Positions 50,725 to 58,845 of a stretch of DNA of 64,000 nt are shown here, piece after piece. Position numbers and translations under genes: made by a program. The notes under the pieces are model-generated. The model was not told the DNA's origin. It worked only from the letters and a program-made list of their open reading frames with translations, and did not search any database. The number at the start of each line of letters is the position of its first letter. Position 1 is the first letter of the stretch. The stretch covers positions 9,176,001-9,240,000 of the forward strand of contig NZ_CP023689.1 in NCBI RefSeq assembly GCF_008704715.1, given 5' to 3'. This DNA comes from Streptomyces chartreusis (GTDB taxonomy: Bacteria; Actinomycetota; Actinomycetes; Streptomycetales; Streptomycetaceae).

Positions 50725-51954
50725 CTACTCGTCGAAGCTCAGCTTGTTGTCCGGCGCGATGTCGTCGTGCCGCTCGACGGGCGTGGCGGCGGGCCGCGCC
50801 TTCTTCGACGGCTTGCCGCAGAACGCGGACTCCAGCGTGCGCAGCATCGTGTTGTGCAGCGTGCCGTTGTTGGAGGCGGTGGCGACCGCGGCGAGGCTGC
50901 GCTTGCCGTCCTTGGATGCGAACGCGTAGGAGTAGTAGCCCTGTACGGCACCCGTGTGGCCGTAGACGGAGACGCCGCACGACAGGTCGCGCCGCCGCAG
51001 CCCCAGCCCGTACGCCTGTGTGCTGCCCGCCGGCACCCAGCGCTGCATCTGTGCCAGCTGGGTCCTGGAGGTCAGCCGGCCGCCGAGCAGCGCCGACAGG
51101 AAGGTGTTGAGGTCCCGGGTGCTGGAGATGACCGCGCCCGCGCTCTGCGCCCAGGACGCCGTCTGCTCGGTGGCGTCGACGAGCGCGGCGCCCGCGGTGT
51201 CCGGGGTGAGATAGCCGCGCGCGTACCGGCCGGGGATCTTCGTGCCGGGGTGCACGTAGAAGGTGTCGGTCAGCATCAGCGGCTCGATGATCCGGTCGCG
51301 GTACTCGGTCGCCACCGGGTGCCCGGTGAGCTTCTCGATGAGCATGCCCGCGACGACGAAGTTGGTGTTGGAGTACGAGTACGCCCCGCCCGGCTTGGTG
51401 GTCCGCGGCTTGGCCAGGGAGCGGTTGACCAGCTGACGGTAGGTGAAGACCTTCTTGCGGACCGCCTCGAAGCCGGGAACCGTCCGCGCGAACATGTCGT
51501 TGGTGTAGTCGTACAGGCCGCTGCGGTGGCTGAGCACATGGCGCACCGTGATGCTCTTGTCGGGCAGCAGCCCCGGCAGATAGCGGTCGACCGGGGCGTC
51601 GAGCGTCAGTTTCTTCTCCTCGGCCAGTTGCAGCAGGACGACCGCCGAGAAGACCTTGGTGATGCTGCCGATGCGGAACCGGTCGGAGTTGCTGAGAGCC
51701 CTTCCGGTCTTCCGGTCGGCGACGCCGACGGCCGCCCAGTGGACGGTGTCGCGGTCCTCCAGACGCGCCATCGCGCCCGGCGCGCCGCTGCGCTGCGCCG
51801 CGCGCAGGTCGTTCCACAGACCCGTGACGTCCGGGGCCGGGGCGCCGGCCCTCGTGGTGCCGGGCTCCAGGGGCGCGGCATGCGCGGGGACCGCCAGGAG
51901 CGACATCAGGGCCGCCGTCACCGCCGTACCTCTGACCACCGATGCTGAGACCAT
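50725..51954 (-). CDS. Secreted serine hydrolase (S12 D-Ala-D-Ala carboxypeptidase/beta-lactamase type)
   Basis: 409 residues from the ATG at 51954, which gives a clean signal peptide (MVSASVVRGTAVTAALMSLLAVPAHA-AP). Catalytic SxxK at Ser97-Ile-Thr-Lys100, YSN near 178 (GGAYSYSNTNFVVAGMLI), and HTGAVQGYYSY near the third motif. Resembles Streptomyces R61 DD-peptidase and related esterases. It would cut the terminal D-Ala of peptidoglycan stems or act as an esterase outside the membrane. It is divergent from the ROK gene across 218 bp holding the direct repeats. The tail after residue 380 is Pro/Lys-rich. Confidence 0.87.
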   Translation of the reverse strand: MVSASVVRGTAVTAALMSLLAVPAHAAPLEPGTTRAGAPAPDVTGLWNDLRAAQRSGAPGAMARLEDRDTVHWAAVGVADRKTGRALSNSDRFRIGSITKVFSAVVLLQLAEEKKLTLDAPVDRYLPGLLPDKSITVRHVLSHRSGLYDYTNDMFARTVPGFEAVRKKVFTYRQLVNRSLAKPRTTKPGGAYSYSNTNFVVAGMLIEKLTGHPVATEYRDRIIEPLMLTDTFYVHPGTKIPGRYARGYLTPDTAGAALVDATEQTASWAQSAGAVISSTRDLNTFLSALLGGRLTSRTQLAQMQRWVPAGSTQAYGLGLRRRDLSCGVSVYGHTGAVQGYYSYAFASKDGKRSLAAVATASNNGTLHNTMLRTLESAFCGKPSKKARPAATPVERHDDIAPDNKLSFDE

Positions 51955-52084
51955 GCGGGTTCCTCCCGTTTCCTTCGAAGTGCTGCCGATACGTGAACGA
52001 TCATCTGCGTGCGGGGCAACCTTCTCGCATCCCGTCACATCGCCACAGACGACGCACAGTTGGACAGACCGCGATCACCGGGTA

Positions 52085-52121
52085 GGAGTCCTCGAACGGC
52101 CGGATCCGGAGTCCTCGAACG
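52085..52121. promoter_or_regulatory. Two 14-bp direct repeats in the ROK/serine hydrolase promoter region
   Basis: GGAGTCCTCGAACG occurs at 52085-52098 and again at 52108-52121, identical, 23 bp apart (about two helical turns). The bases between include CGGATCCG (52101-52108), itself a palindrome. The repeats lie 17 bp upstream of the likely -35 box of the ROK gene. This is a good candidate for the autoregulatory site of the ROK protein. Confidence 0.65.
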
Positions 52122-52137
52122 AATCCTGCTTCTTTTA

Positions 52138-52166
52138 TTGACGACGGAAAATAAGGGCTCTAGGTT
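52138..52166 (+). promoter_or_regulatory. Sigma70-type promoter giving a leaderless ROK mRNA
   Basis: TTGACG at 52138-52143 and TAGGTT at 52161-52166 are separated by 17 bp. The -10 box ends six bases before the ATG at 52173, so transcription would begin at or next to the A of the start codon. No ribosome site is present, which agrees with a leaderless transcript. Confidence 0.65.
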
Positions 52167-52172
52167 CCGGTC

Positions 52173-53360
52173 ATGTCCTCGATCCACCGCGCCGAGACGT
52201 TTCCGGCCAACACGCCGGCCGCCTCGCAGATCTTCACCACCGTCCTCAGCCATGGGCCCCTCACCCGTCTGGAGGTGGCCCGGCGGGCAGGACTGTCACC
52301 GGCCGCCGTCACCAAGGCGGTACGGCCCCTGATAGAGGCCGGCTACCTGGTGGAGGACGTGGACGAGACCGCCCGCCCCGCGCTCGGCCGCCCCGCCAAC
52401 CCGGTACGGGTCGACGGGGGACGGGCCCTGTTCATCGGCCTGAAAGTGACCGGCGACGCGGTCATCGGCGTGCTCACCGACCTGTGCTGCCGCATCCGCG
52501 TCGCCCGCCACGCCCCGCTCCCCGACCGGGAGCCGGGGAGCGTGCTGGCCTCGGTCGCCGAACTCACGGGCACACTCCTCGCGGAGGCCGGCGACCTCGG
52601 CGTCCCCGTTCTCGGCCTCGGCATCGCCGTCTCCGGGGACGTGGAGCGCGGCGCCGGAGTCGTCCGGTACTCGCCGTTCCTGGAGTGGCGGGACGTGCCC
52701 CTCGCCGAACTCGCCGCCGCCACCACCGGGTTGCCGGTCACCGTCGACAACGACGTACGGGCCCTCACCGTCGCCGAGCAGTGGTTCGGAGCCGGAGTCG
52801 GACTGTCCGACTTCGCCGTGGTGACCGTCGGTGCCGGCATCGGCTGCGGCCTCGTGGTGCACGGCCGGGTCGTCGCCGGGGCGCACGGCGTGGCCGGGGA
52901 GATCGGGCATGTGACCGTCGACCCGGCCGGCCCGCCCTGCCACTGCGGCAACCGCGGCTGCGTGGAGGCGATCGCCGGGGACGCCGCGATCGTGCGGCGG
53001 ATCCGGGAGAGCACCGGTGCCGAGGTCGCCGACACCGCCGAGGCCGCGGCGCTCGCCCATCAGGGGAACGCCGGAGCCCGTGAGGCCTACGCCCGCGCGG
53101 GCGAGGCGATCGGCCGGGGCATCGCCACCGTGGCCAACCTGCTCGGACCCGAGCGGGTGATCATCTCCGGCGAGGGCCTCGCCGCCTACGACCTGTTCGC
53201 CGAACAGATCCGCGACGCGTTCGCCGCGGCCGCGTTCGGAACCGCCGCCCAGTGCGACGTACAGACCCGCCCACTGCCCTTCGAGGAGTGGGCGCGCGGG
53301 GCCGCGGCCACCGCGATCCAGTCCTTCATCCGAGCCGACGACCAGCGCCAGTACCGCTGA
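52173..53360 (+). CDS. ROK-family transcriptional regulator
   Basis: 395 residues. Winged helix-turn-helix at about 15-75 (HGPLTRLEVARRAGLSPAAVTKAVRPLIEAGYLVEDVDE), then the ROK sugar-kinase-like fold: DNDVRALTVAEQWFGAG, TVGAGIGCGLVVHGRVVAGAHGVAGEIGHVTVD, and the zinc motif CHCGNRGCVEAIAG. The ROK ligand is usually a sugar or sugar phosphate. The start ATG has no ribosome site, matching the leaderless promoter. It is followed by the GH27 gene after 23 bp, so it regulates its own operon of glycan-degrading enzymes. Confidence 0.9.
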   Translation: MSSIHRAETFPANTPAASQIFTTVLSHGPLTRLEVARRAGLSPAAVTKAVRPLIEAGYLVEDVDETARPALGRPANPVRVDGGRALFIGLKVTGDAVIGVLTDLCCRIRVARHAPLPDREPGSVLASVAELTGTLLAEAGDLGVPVLGLGIAVSGDVERGAGVVRYSPFLEWRDVPLAELAAATTGLPVTVDNDVRALTVAEQWFGAGVGLSDFAVVTVGAGIGCGLVVHGRVVAGAHGVAGEIGHVTVDPAGPPCHCGNRGCVEAIAGDAAIVRRIRESTGAEVADTAEAAALAHQGNAGAREAYARAGEAIGRGIATVANLLGPERVIISGEGLAAYDLFAEQIRDAFAAAAFGTAAQCDVQTRPLPFEEWARGAAATAIQSFIRADDQRQYR

Positions 53361-53383
53361 ACCAACCCCTGGAGGCACGACCC

Positions 53384-55201
53384 ATGAGGTCATCCTCGTA
53401 CTCCGTCATGCCCGCACGCGCCCTGAGAGCCGTGGTGGTCCTCGCCCTCACCGCCGGTGTCACCGCGGCCGTCCCCGCCGCTCAGGCCGAGACCACCACG
53501 CCCCCGGCCGCCACGGCCGGCACCGAAGTGGCCGCCAAGCCCTACATGGGCTGGACCAGCTGGACCATGCAGTCGTCGAAGTACCCGGGCCTCAACCCGA
53601 AGGGCGACTACAGCTACCTGTCCGAGGCCAACGTCATCAAGCAGACCGACGCCATGGCCGCCAAGCTGAAGAAGTACGGCTACGAGTACGTCAACATAGA
53701 CGCCGGCTGGTGGATGGACTGGTCCTGGAAGTCGCAGTTCGACGAGTACGGCCGGCAGAAGGCCGACCCGGTGCGCTTCCCCAGCGGCATGAAGGCCGTC
53801 GCCGACCGCATCCACTCCAAGGGACTCAAGGCCGGCATCTACCTCCCGGTCGGCCTGGAGAAGGGGGCGTACAACGACGGCAAGAACCCGATCTGGAACG
53901 CCGAGGGCTGCACCACCGGCGACATCGTCTACGACGACCTGCGCACCACCAACGGCTGGGACAGCGCCTACAAGATCGACTTCTCGGATCCCTGCGCGCA
54001 GAAGTACATCGACTCCCAGGCGCAGATGTTCGCCGACTGGGGCTACGACTTCCTGAAGCTCGACGGCGTCGGCCCCGGCTCGTTCAAGAACGGCGACAAC
54101 TACAACAACGTCGCCGACGTCGCCGCCTGGCAGAAGGCCATCAGGACCGCCGGCCGGCCGATCCACCTGGAACTGTCCTGGTCCCTGGATTACGGGCACG
54201 TCGCGGACTGGAAGAAGTACTCCAACGGCTGGCGCATCGACACCGACGTCGAGTGCTACTGCAACACCCTGGTCACCTGGGAGAACTCGGTCGACGACCG
54301 CTGGGACGACGCCCCCGCCTGGACCGACCACGCCGGCCCCGGCGGCTGGAACGACCTCGACTCCCTCAACGTCGGCAACGGCGAGATGGACGGCCTCACC
54401 AAGGCCGAACGGCAGAGCTACGCCACCCTCTGGGCCATCGCCAAGTCCCCGCTGTTCACCGGTGACGACATCACCAGGCTCGACTCCTACGGCCTGTCGC
54501 TGCTGACCAACCGCGAGGTCATCGCGATCAACCAGAGCAGCGCCCCGCCCGCCGAGCCCGTCACCGCCTCCGACCCGCAGCAGGTGTGGGCCGCGAAGAA
54601 CCCCGACGGCACCTACACCGTGGCCCTGTTCAACCTCTCCGACGCACCCGCCTCGGTGACCGCGAACTGGCAGACCCTCGGCTTCAAGGGCAAGGCCGCC
54701 GTGCGCGACGTGTGGAACAAGGAAGGCCTCGGCACCTACACCGACAAGATCACCCAGGCCCTCCCGGCCCACGGCTCCCGCCTGTTCACGGTCACCCCGC
54801 GCGGCACCGACCTCGCCTGGACCGCGTACGAGGCCGAGGCCGGCTCCAACACCCTGAGCGGCAACGCCTCCGTGGCCGACTGCTCCGCCTGCTCCGGCGG
54901 CAAGAAGGTCGGCAACCTCTACGTCGGCGGCAAGGTCACCGTCAACGACGTGGTGGTGGCCAAGGCCGGCACCTACCAGATCAAGGTCGCCTACGTCAGC
55001 GGTGACGCCCGCTCGGTCCTCGTCTCCGCGGGCGACGGCGGCGCCACCTCGCACAAGCTGCCCTCCACCGGTGACTGGGGGACCGTCAACAGCGTCTACG
55101 TGCCGGTGAAGCTCAAGGCCGGGACCAACACCGTCGTCTTCGACAGCGGCACCGGCTACGCGCCGGACATCGACCGGATCGACGTACCGAAGTCCCTCTG
55201 A
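53384..55201 (+). CDS. Secreted GH27 glycosidase with C-terminal CBM35-like domain
   Basis: 605 residues from the ATG at 53384 with GGAGG at 53371-53375. Signal peptide (ALRAVVVLALTAGVTAAVPAAQA). GH27 core at about 50-420: MGWTSWTMQSSKYPG, YEYVNIDAGWW, DPVRFPSGMKAVADRIHSKGLKAGIY, YDFLKLDGVGPG with the likely nucleophile Asp, NGWRIDTDVEC with the acid/base Asp, GGWNDLDSLNVGNG. A beta-sandwich follows, then a carbohydrate-binding domain (about 510-605; WTAYEAEAGSNTLSGNASVADCSACSGGKKVGNL). The KLDGVGPG variant also occurs in beta-L-arabinopyranosidase-like members, so alpha-galactosidase is the default but not certain. Confidence 0.85.
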   Translation: MRSSSYSVMPARALRAVVVLALTAGVTAAVPAAQAETTTPPAATAGTEVAAKPYMGWTSWTMQSSKYPGLNPKGDYSYLSEANVIKQTDAMAAKLKKYGYEYVNIDAGWWMDWSWKSQFDEYGRQKADPVRFPSGMKAVADRIHSKGLKAGIYLPVGLEKGAYNDGKNPIWNAEGCTTGDIVYDDLRTTNGWDSAYKIDFSDPCAQKYIDSQAQMFADWGYDFLKLDGVGPGSFKNGDNYNNVADVAAWQKAIRTAGRPIHLELSWSLDYGHVADWKKYSNGWRIDTDVECYCNTLVTWENSVDDRWDDAPAWTDHAGPGGWNDLDSLNVGNGEMDGLTKAERQSYATLWAIAKSPLFTGDDITRLDSYGLSLLTNREVIAINQSSAPPAEPVTASDPQQVWAAKNPDGTYTVALFNLSDAPASVTANWQTLGFKGKAAVRDVWNKEGLGTYTDKITQALPAHGSRLFTVTPRGTDLAWTAYEAEAGSNTLSGNASVADCSACSGGKKVGNLYVGGKVTVNDVVVAKAGTYQIKVAYVSGDARSVLVSAGDGGATSHKLPSTGDWGTVNSVYVPVKLKAGTNTVVFDSGTGYAPDIDRIDVPKSL

Positions 55202-55216
55202 TCTCCCCCTCCCGTC

Positions 55217-55241
55217 GGGGCCCGGCCGTGCGCCGGGCCCC
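55217..55241 (+). terminator. 10-bp GC hairpin between GH27 and GH95 genes
   Basis: GGGGCCCGGC (55217-55226) and GCCGGGCCCC (55232-55241) form a perfect stem with a 5-nt loop in the 65-bp gap inside the operon. It may end part of the transcripts or protect the GH27 mRNA, setting unequal levels of the two enzymes. Confidence 0.55.
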
Positions 55242-55266
55242 GGCCCGGACGACCCCGGAGCCGCAC

Positions 55267-57642
55267 ATGGACACCAGCCCGAACGAGCCGAGCAGAAGAA
55301 CCGTCCTCTCCCTCGCCACCACCGCGGGCCTCACCGCCGCCCTCGGCACACTGCCCGCCTTCACCGCCACCGCCGCACCCGCCCGCCCCGCCGAAGTCCC
55401 GCTGCCCGCCGACGCCGCCCGCCAGCAGCTGTGGTGGCAGGCCCCCGGCGACGAGGGCTCCCTCATCGAACAGGGCCTGCCCGTCGGCAACGGCCGCATC
55501 GGCGCCCTCGCGAGCAACGACCCCGGCCGCGAACTCCTCCTGATCACCGACGCCACCATGTGGACCGGCGGCCTCAACGACACCCTCGACCAGGACGGCC
55601 AGTTCCCCTACGGCCGCTCCGACTTCGGCTCGTTCACCCTGCTGGCCAGGCTCACCGTCGACATCCCCGACCACGACCTCGGCGGCGTGAACGGCTACCG
55701 CCGCACCCTCGACCTCGCCCAGGGCCTGGTCACCAGCTCCTACGTCCGCTCCGGCGTCACCTACCGGCGCGAGATGTACGCCAGCCGACCCGACGACGTC
55801 ATCGTCCTGCGCTTCACCCAGAGCGGCGGCGGCCGGTACACCGGCACCATCACCCTCACCGGCACCCACGGCGAACACCCCACCGCCGCCGAGTCCTTCG
55901 CCGCGACCCTCCCCAACGGCCTGCGCTACGGCGCCGCCGTCAAGGCGCGCGGCACCGGCGGGAAGGTCACCGTCGACGGCACCCGCATCGACTTCAGCGG
56001 CTGCAAGGACCTCACCGTCGTCGTCACCGCCGGAACCAACTACGCGCCCGACGCCGACTCCGGCTTCCGCGACCCCTCACTCGACCCCGAGCGACTCGCC
56101 CGCACGAAGGTCCGCGCCGCCGTCGCGGAGTCCGCCGATGCCCTGCGGCGTACCCATGTCGCCGACTACCGCGCCCTGTACGGACGATTCGGTCTCTCCC
56201 TCGGCACGTCCTCCGCCGAGCAGCGCGAACTCGACACCTGGGAGCGTCTGCACGCCCGCAGCCGCGACCCCGAGCCCGATCCCGAACTGGAGGCGGCCTA
56301 CCTGCAGTTCGGCCGCTACCTGATGATCTGCGGCTCCCGCGGCAGCCTCCCGCTGGGCCTCCAGGGCCTGTGGCTGGACGGCAACGACCCGGACTGGATG
56401 GGCGACTACCACACCGACATCAACATCCAGATGAACTACTGGATGGCCGACCGCACGGGCCTGTTCCCGTGCTTCGACGCCTTCACCGACTACTGCGTCG
56501 CCCAGCTCCCGTCCTGGAACGACCTCACCCGCCGCCTGTACAACGACCCGCGCAACCGCTACCGCAACTCCAGCGGCAAGAACGCCGGCTGGGCCGTCGC
56601 CTTCTCCACCAACCCCTACGGCGGCAGCGGCTGGTGGTGGCACCCGGCGGGCAACGCCTGGCTGTGCACCACCCTGTGGGAGCACTACGAGTACACCGGA
56701 TCGCGCGAGTACCTCGCGAAGATCTACCCCCTCCTCAAGGGCGCGTGCGAGTTCTGGGAGGCGCGGCTGCTCACCATCACCCTCCCCGGCACCTCGAAGG
56801 AGGTGCTCGTCGACGACAGCGACTGGTCCCCGGAACACGGCCCGCAGGACGCCAAGGGCATCACCTATGCTCAGGAAGTCGTGTGGACGCTGTTCGGGAA
56901 CTACTGCACCGCGGCCGCCGAACTCCGGCGGGACGCAGGCTTCGCGGATACCATCGCCGCACTGCGCAGGAAGCTGTACCTGCCGCAGGTCAGCCCGTCC
57001 ACCGGCTGGCTGGAGGAGTGGATGTCGCCGGACAACCTGGGTGAGACCACGCACCGCCACCTGTCCCCGCTGATCAACCTGTTCCCGGGCGACCGCATCC
57101 GCCCCGACGGCTCCACCCCGGCGGACCTCGTCGATGGCGCCACCGCGCTGCTCACCGCACGCGGCATGGAGAGCTTCGGCTGGGCCAACGCCTGGCGCAG
57201 CCTGTGCTGGGCCCGCCTCAAGAACGCCGACAAGGCCTACCAGCTCATCGTCAACAACCTCCGCCCCTCCACCGACGGCAGCAACGGCACCGCCTTCAAC
57301 CTCTTCGACATCTACGAGGTGGAACGCGGCCGGGGCATCTTCCAGATCGACGCCAACTTCGGCACCCCCGCCGCCATGGTGGAGATGCTGCTGTACTCCC
57401 GGCCCGGACACGTCGAACTCCTCCCGGCCCTGCCCGACGCCTGGGCCGCATCGGGCTTCGTCGAGGGCGTCCCCGTGCGCGGCGGCTTCGAGGTCGACCT
57501 GCACTGGCGGGACGGCAGGCCGACCGAGGCGCGGATCCGCAGCGTCGGCGGCCGCACCACGACGGTCGCCCACGGCAAGGATTCCCGCACGGTCTCGCTG
57601 CGGCCCGGCGCGTCCGTCACCCTGAAGGACTTCGCCCGGTGA
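55267..57642 (+). CDS. Exported GH95 glycosidase (alpha-L-fucosidase/galactosidase type)
   Basis: 791 residues from the ATG at 55267. Tat signal (SRRTVLSLATTAGLTAALG). GH95 N-terminal domain (LWWQAPGDEGSLIEQGLPVGNGRIGALASNDPGRELLLITDATMWTGG), then the (alpha/alpha)6 catalytic barrel: GDYHTDINIQMNYWMADRTGLFPCFDAF, NAWLCTTLWEHYEYTGSREYLAKIYPLLKG, WSPEHGPQDAKGITYAQE, GWANAWRSLCWARLKNADKAYQL and FQIDANFGTPAAMVEMLL. Inverting hydrolase of alpha-1,2-fucose in xyloglucan or of alpha-L-galactose. Its stop overlaps the next start (GTGA). It works with GH27 and the esterase on a branched plant glycan. Confidence 0.92.
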   Translation: MDTSPNEPSRRTVLSLATTAGLTAALGTLPAFTATAAPARPAEVPLPADAARQQLWWQAPGDEGSLIEQGLPVGNGRIGALASNDPGRELLLITDATMWTGGLNDTLDQDGQFPYGRSDFGSFTLLARLTVDIPDHDLGGVNGYRRTLDLAQGLVTSSYVRSGVTYRREMYASRPDDVIVLRFTQSGGGRYTGTITLTGTHGEHPTAAESFAATLPNGLRYGAAVKARGTGGKVTVDGTRIDFSGCKDLTVVVTAGTNYAPDADSGFRDPSLDPERLARTKVRAAVAESADALRRTHVADYRALYGRFGLSLGTSSAEQRELDTWERLHARSRDPEPDPELEAAYLQFGRYLMICGSRGSLPLGLQGLWLDGNDPDWMGDYHTDINIQMNYWMADRTGLFPCFDAFTDYCVAQLPSWNDLTRRLYNDPRNRYRNSSGKNAGWAVAFSTNPYGGSGWWWHPAGNAWLCTTLWEHYEYTGSREYLAKIYPLLKGACEFWEARLLTITLPGTSKEVLVDDSDWSPEHGPQDAKGITYAQEVVWTLFGNYCTAAAELRRDAGFADTIAALRRKLYLPQVSPSTGWLEEWMSPDNLGETTHRHLSPLINLFPGDRIRPDGSTPADLVDGATALLTARGMESFGWANAWRSLCWARLKNADKAYQLIVNNLRPSTDGSNGTAFNLFDIYEVERGRGIFQIDANFGTPAAMVEMLLYSRPGHVELLPALPDAWAASGFVEGVPVRGGFEVDLHWRDGRPTEARIRSVGGRTTTVAHGKDSRTVSLRPGASVTLKDFAR

Positions 57643-58829
57643 GATCCAAACTGCCCCTGGCCGCCATCCTGTTGACGCTCGTCGCCTGCCAGGCGGCGCC
57701 CGCCGAGGCGACCGGTGGCCCGAGCGGCGTCGTCACCTGGGCGGCCAGTGCGGACCGGATGGGCGACGGCGTCGCCGGCCGCAGCTACCGGCTCGTCGTG
57801 CACACCAGCGTCGGCGGCTCCGGCGTCCGGGTCCGGCTCTCCAACGCCTTCGGCGACCGGCCGATCACCTTCGACAGCGCCTACGCGGGCCTCCAGAAGC
57901 AGGGCGCCGAACTGCGGCCGGGCACCAACCGGCGTCTCGCCTTCGGCGGCGAGCGCACCGTCACCGTGCCGGCCGGCGCCACCGTGTGGAGCGACCCGCT
58001 GCCCGGGAAGCTGCCCACCGCGTCCAACCTCGTCGTCAGCCTCCACAGCCCCGACGCGGCCGGCCCGGCGAGCGGGCACTGGATGGCCATGCAGACGTCG
58101 TACGCCACCCAGGGCGACCGCACCGCCGAGGACAGCGGCACCCCCTGGACCATTCCGACCGGGTCCTGGTTCTACCTCGACGCCGTCTCCGTGCAGGCCC
58201 CCAAGGGCACCGGCGCCGTGGTCGCCCTCGGCGACTCCATCACCGACGGCTGGCAGTCCACCTCCGACCTGAACCGCCGCTGGCCCGACTACCTCGCCCG
58301 CCGGCTCCAGAAGACGGACACCGCGGTCAAGGGCGTCGCCAACGAGGGGATCTCCGGGAACAAGGTCCTCGCGGACGGCGCCGGGCAGAGCTCGCTGAAC
58401 CGGCTGGAGCGGGACGTGCTGTCCCAGCCGGGCGTGCGGACCGTGTTCCTCTTCCAGGGCGTCAACGACATCAAGGCCCACACCGGCGTCACGGCCGACG
58501 ACCTCATCGAGGGCTACCGCGAGATCGTCGACCGGGCGCACGCGGCCGGCAAGTGCGTCGTCGGCGCGACCGTCGGCCCCTTCAAGGGCTGGCACGAATG
58601 GGACCAGGCCGGCGAGGCCGTACGCCAGGAGGTCAACACCTTCATCCGCAGCAGCGGCGAGTTCGACGCCGTCACCGACTTCGACCGCATCCTGCGCAGC
58701 CCCTACGACCAGGAGAGGATGCTGCCGGCCCTCGACGGCGGCGACCACATACACCCCAACGACAAGGGCATGCAGGCGATGGCCGACGCCGTCGACCTGA
58801 CCGCCCTCGACTGCGACCCCACCGGCTGA
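57639..58829 (+). CDS. SGNH/GDSL hydrolase with lipoprotein-like signal
   Basis: 396 residues from the GTG at 57639 (overlaps the GH95 stop by 4 bp). Short signal (VRSKLPLAAILLTLVAC) with a possible lipobox at Cys17. An N-terminal beta-sandwich (about 30-180; RLVVHTSVGGSGVRVRLSNAFGD) precedes the SGNH domain: VVALGDSITDGW with block I Ser, FLFQGVNDIKAHTG with Asn, GDHIHPNDKGMQAMADAV with the Asp-His pair. This two-domain form acts as a carbohydrate or rhamnogalacturonan acetyl esterase in many actinobacteria. It should remove acyl groups before the glycosidases act. Confidence 0.87.
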   Translation: MRSKLPLAAILLTLVACQAAPAEATGGPSGVVTWAASADRMGDGVAGRSYRLVVHTSVGGSGVRVRLSNAFGDRPITFDSAYAGLQKQGAELRPGTNRRLAFGGERTVTVPAGATVWSDPLPGKLPTASNLVVSLHSPDAAGPASGHWMAMQTSYATQGDRTAEDSGTPWTIPTGSWFYLDAVSVQAPKGTGAVVALGDSITDGWQSTSDLNRRWPDYLARRLQKTDTAVKGVANEGISGNKVLADGAGQSSLNRLERDVLSQPGVRTVFLFQGVNDIKAHTGVTADDLIEGYREIVDRAHAAGKCVVGATVGPFKGWHEWDQAGEAVRQEVNTFIRSSGEFDAVTDFDRILRSPYDQERMLPALDGGDHIHPNDKGMQAMADAVDLTALDCDPTG

Positions 58830-58845
58830 TCGACGCGACGGCGGG

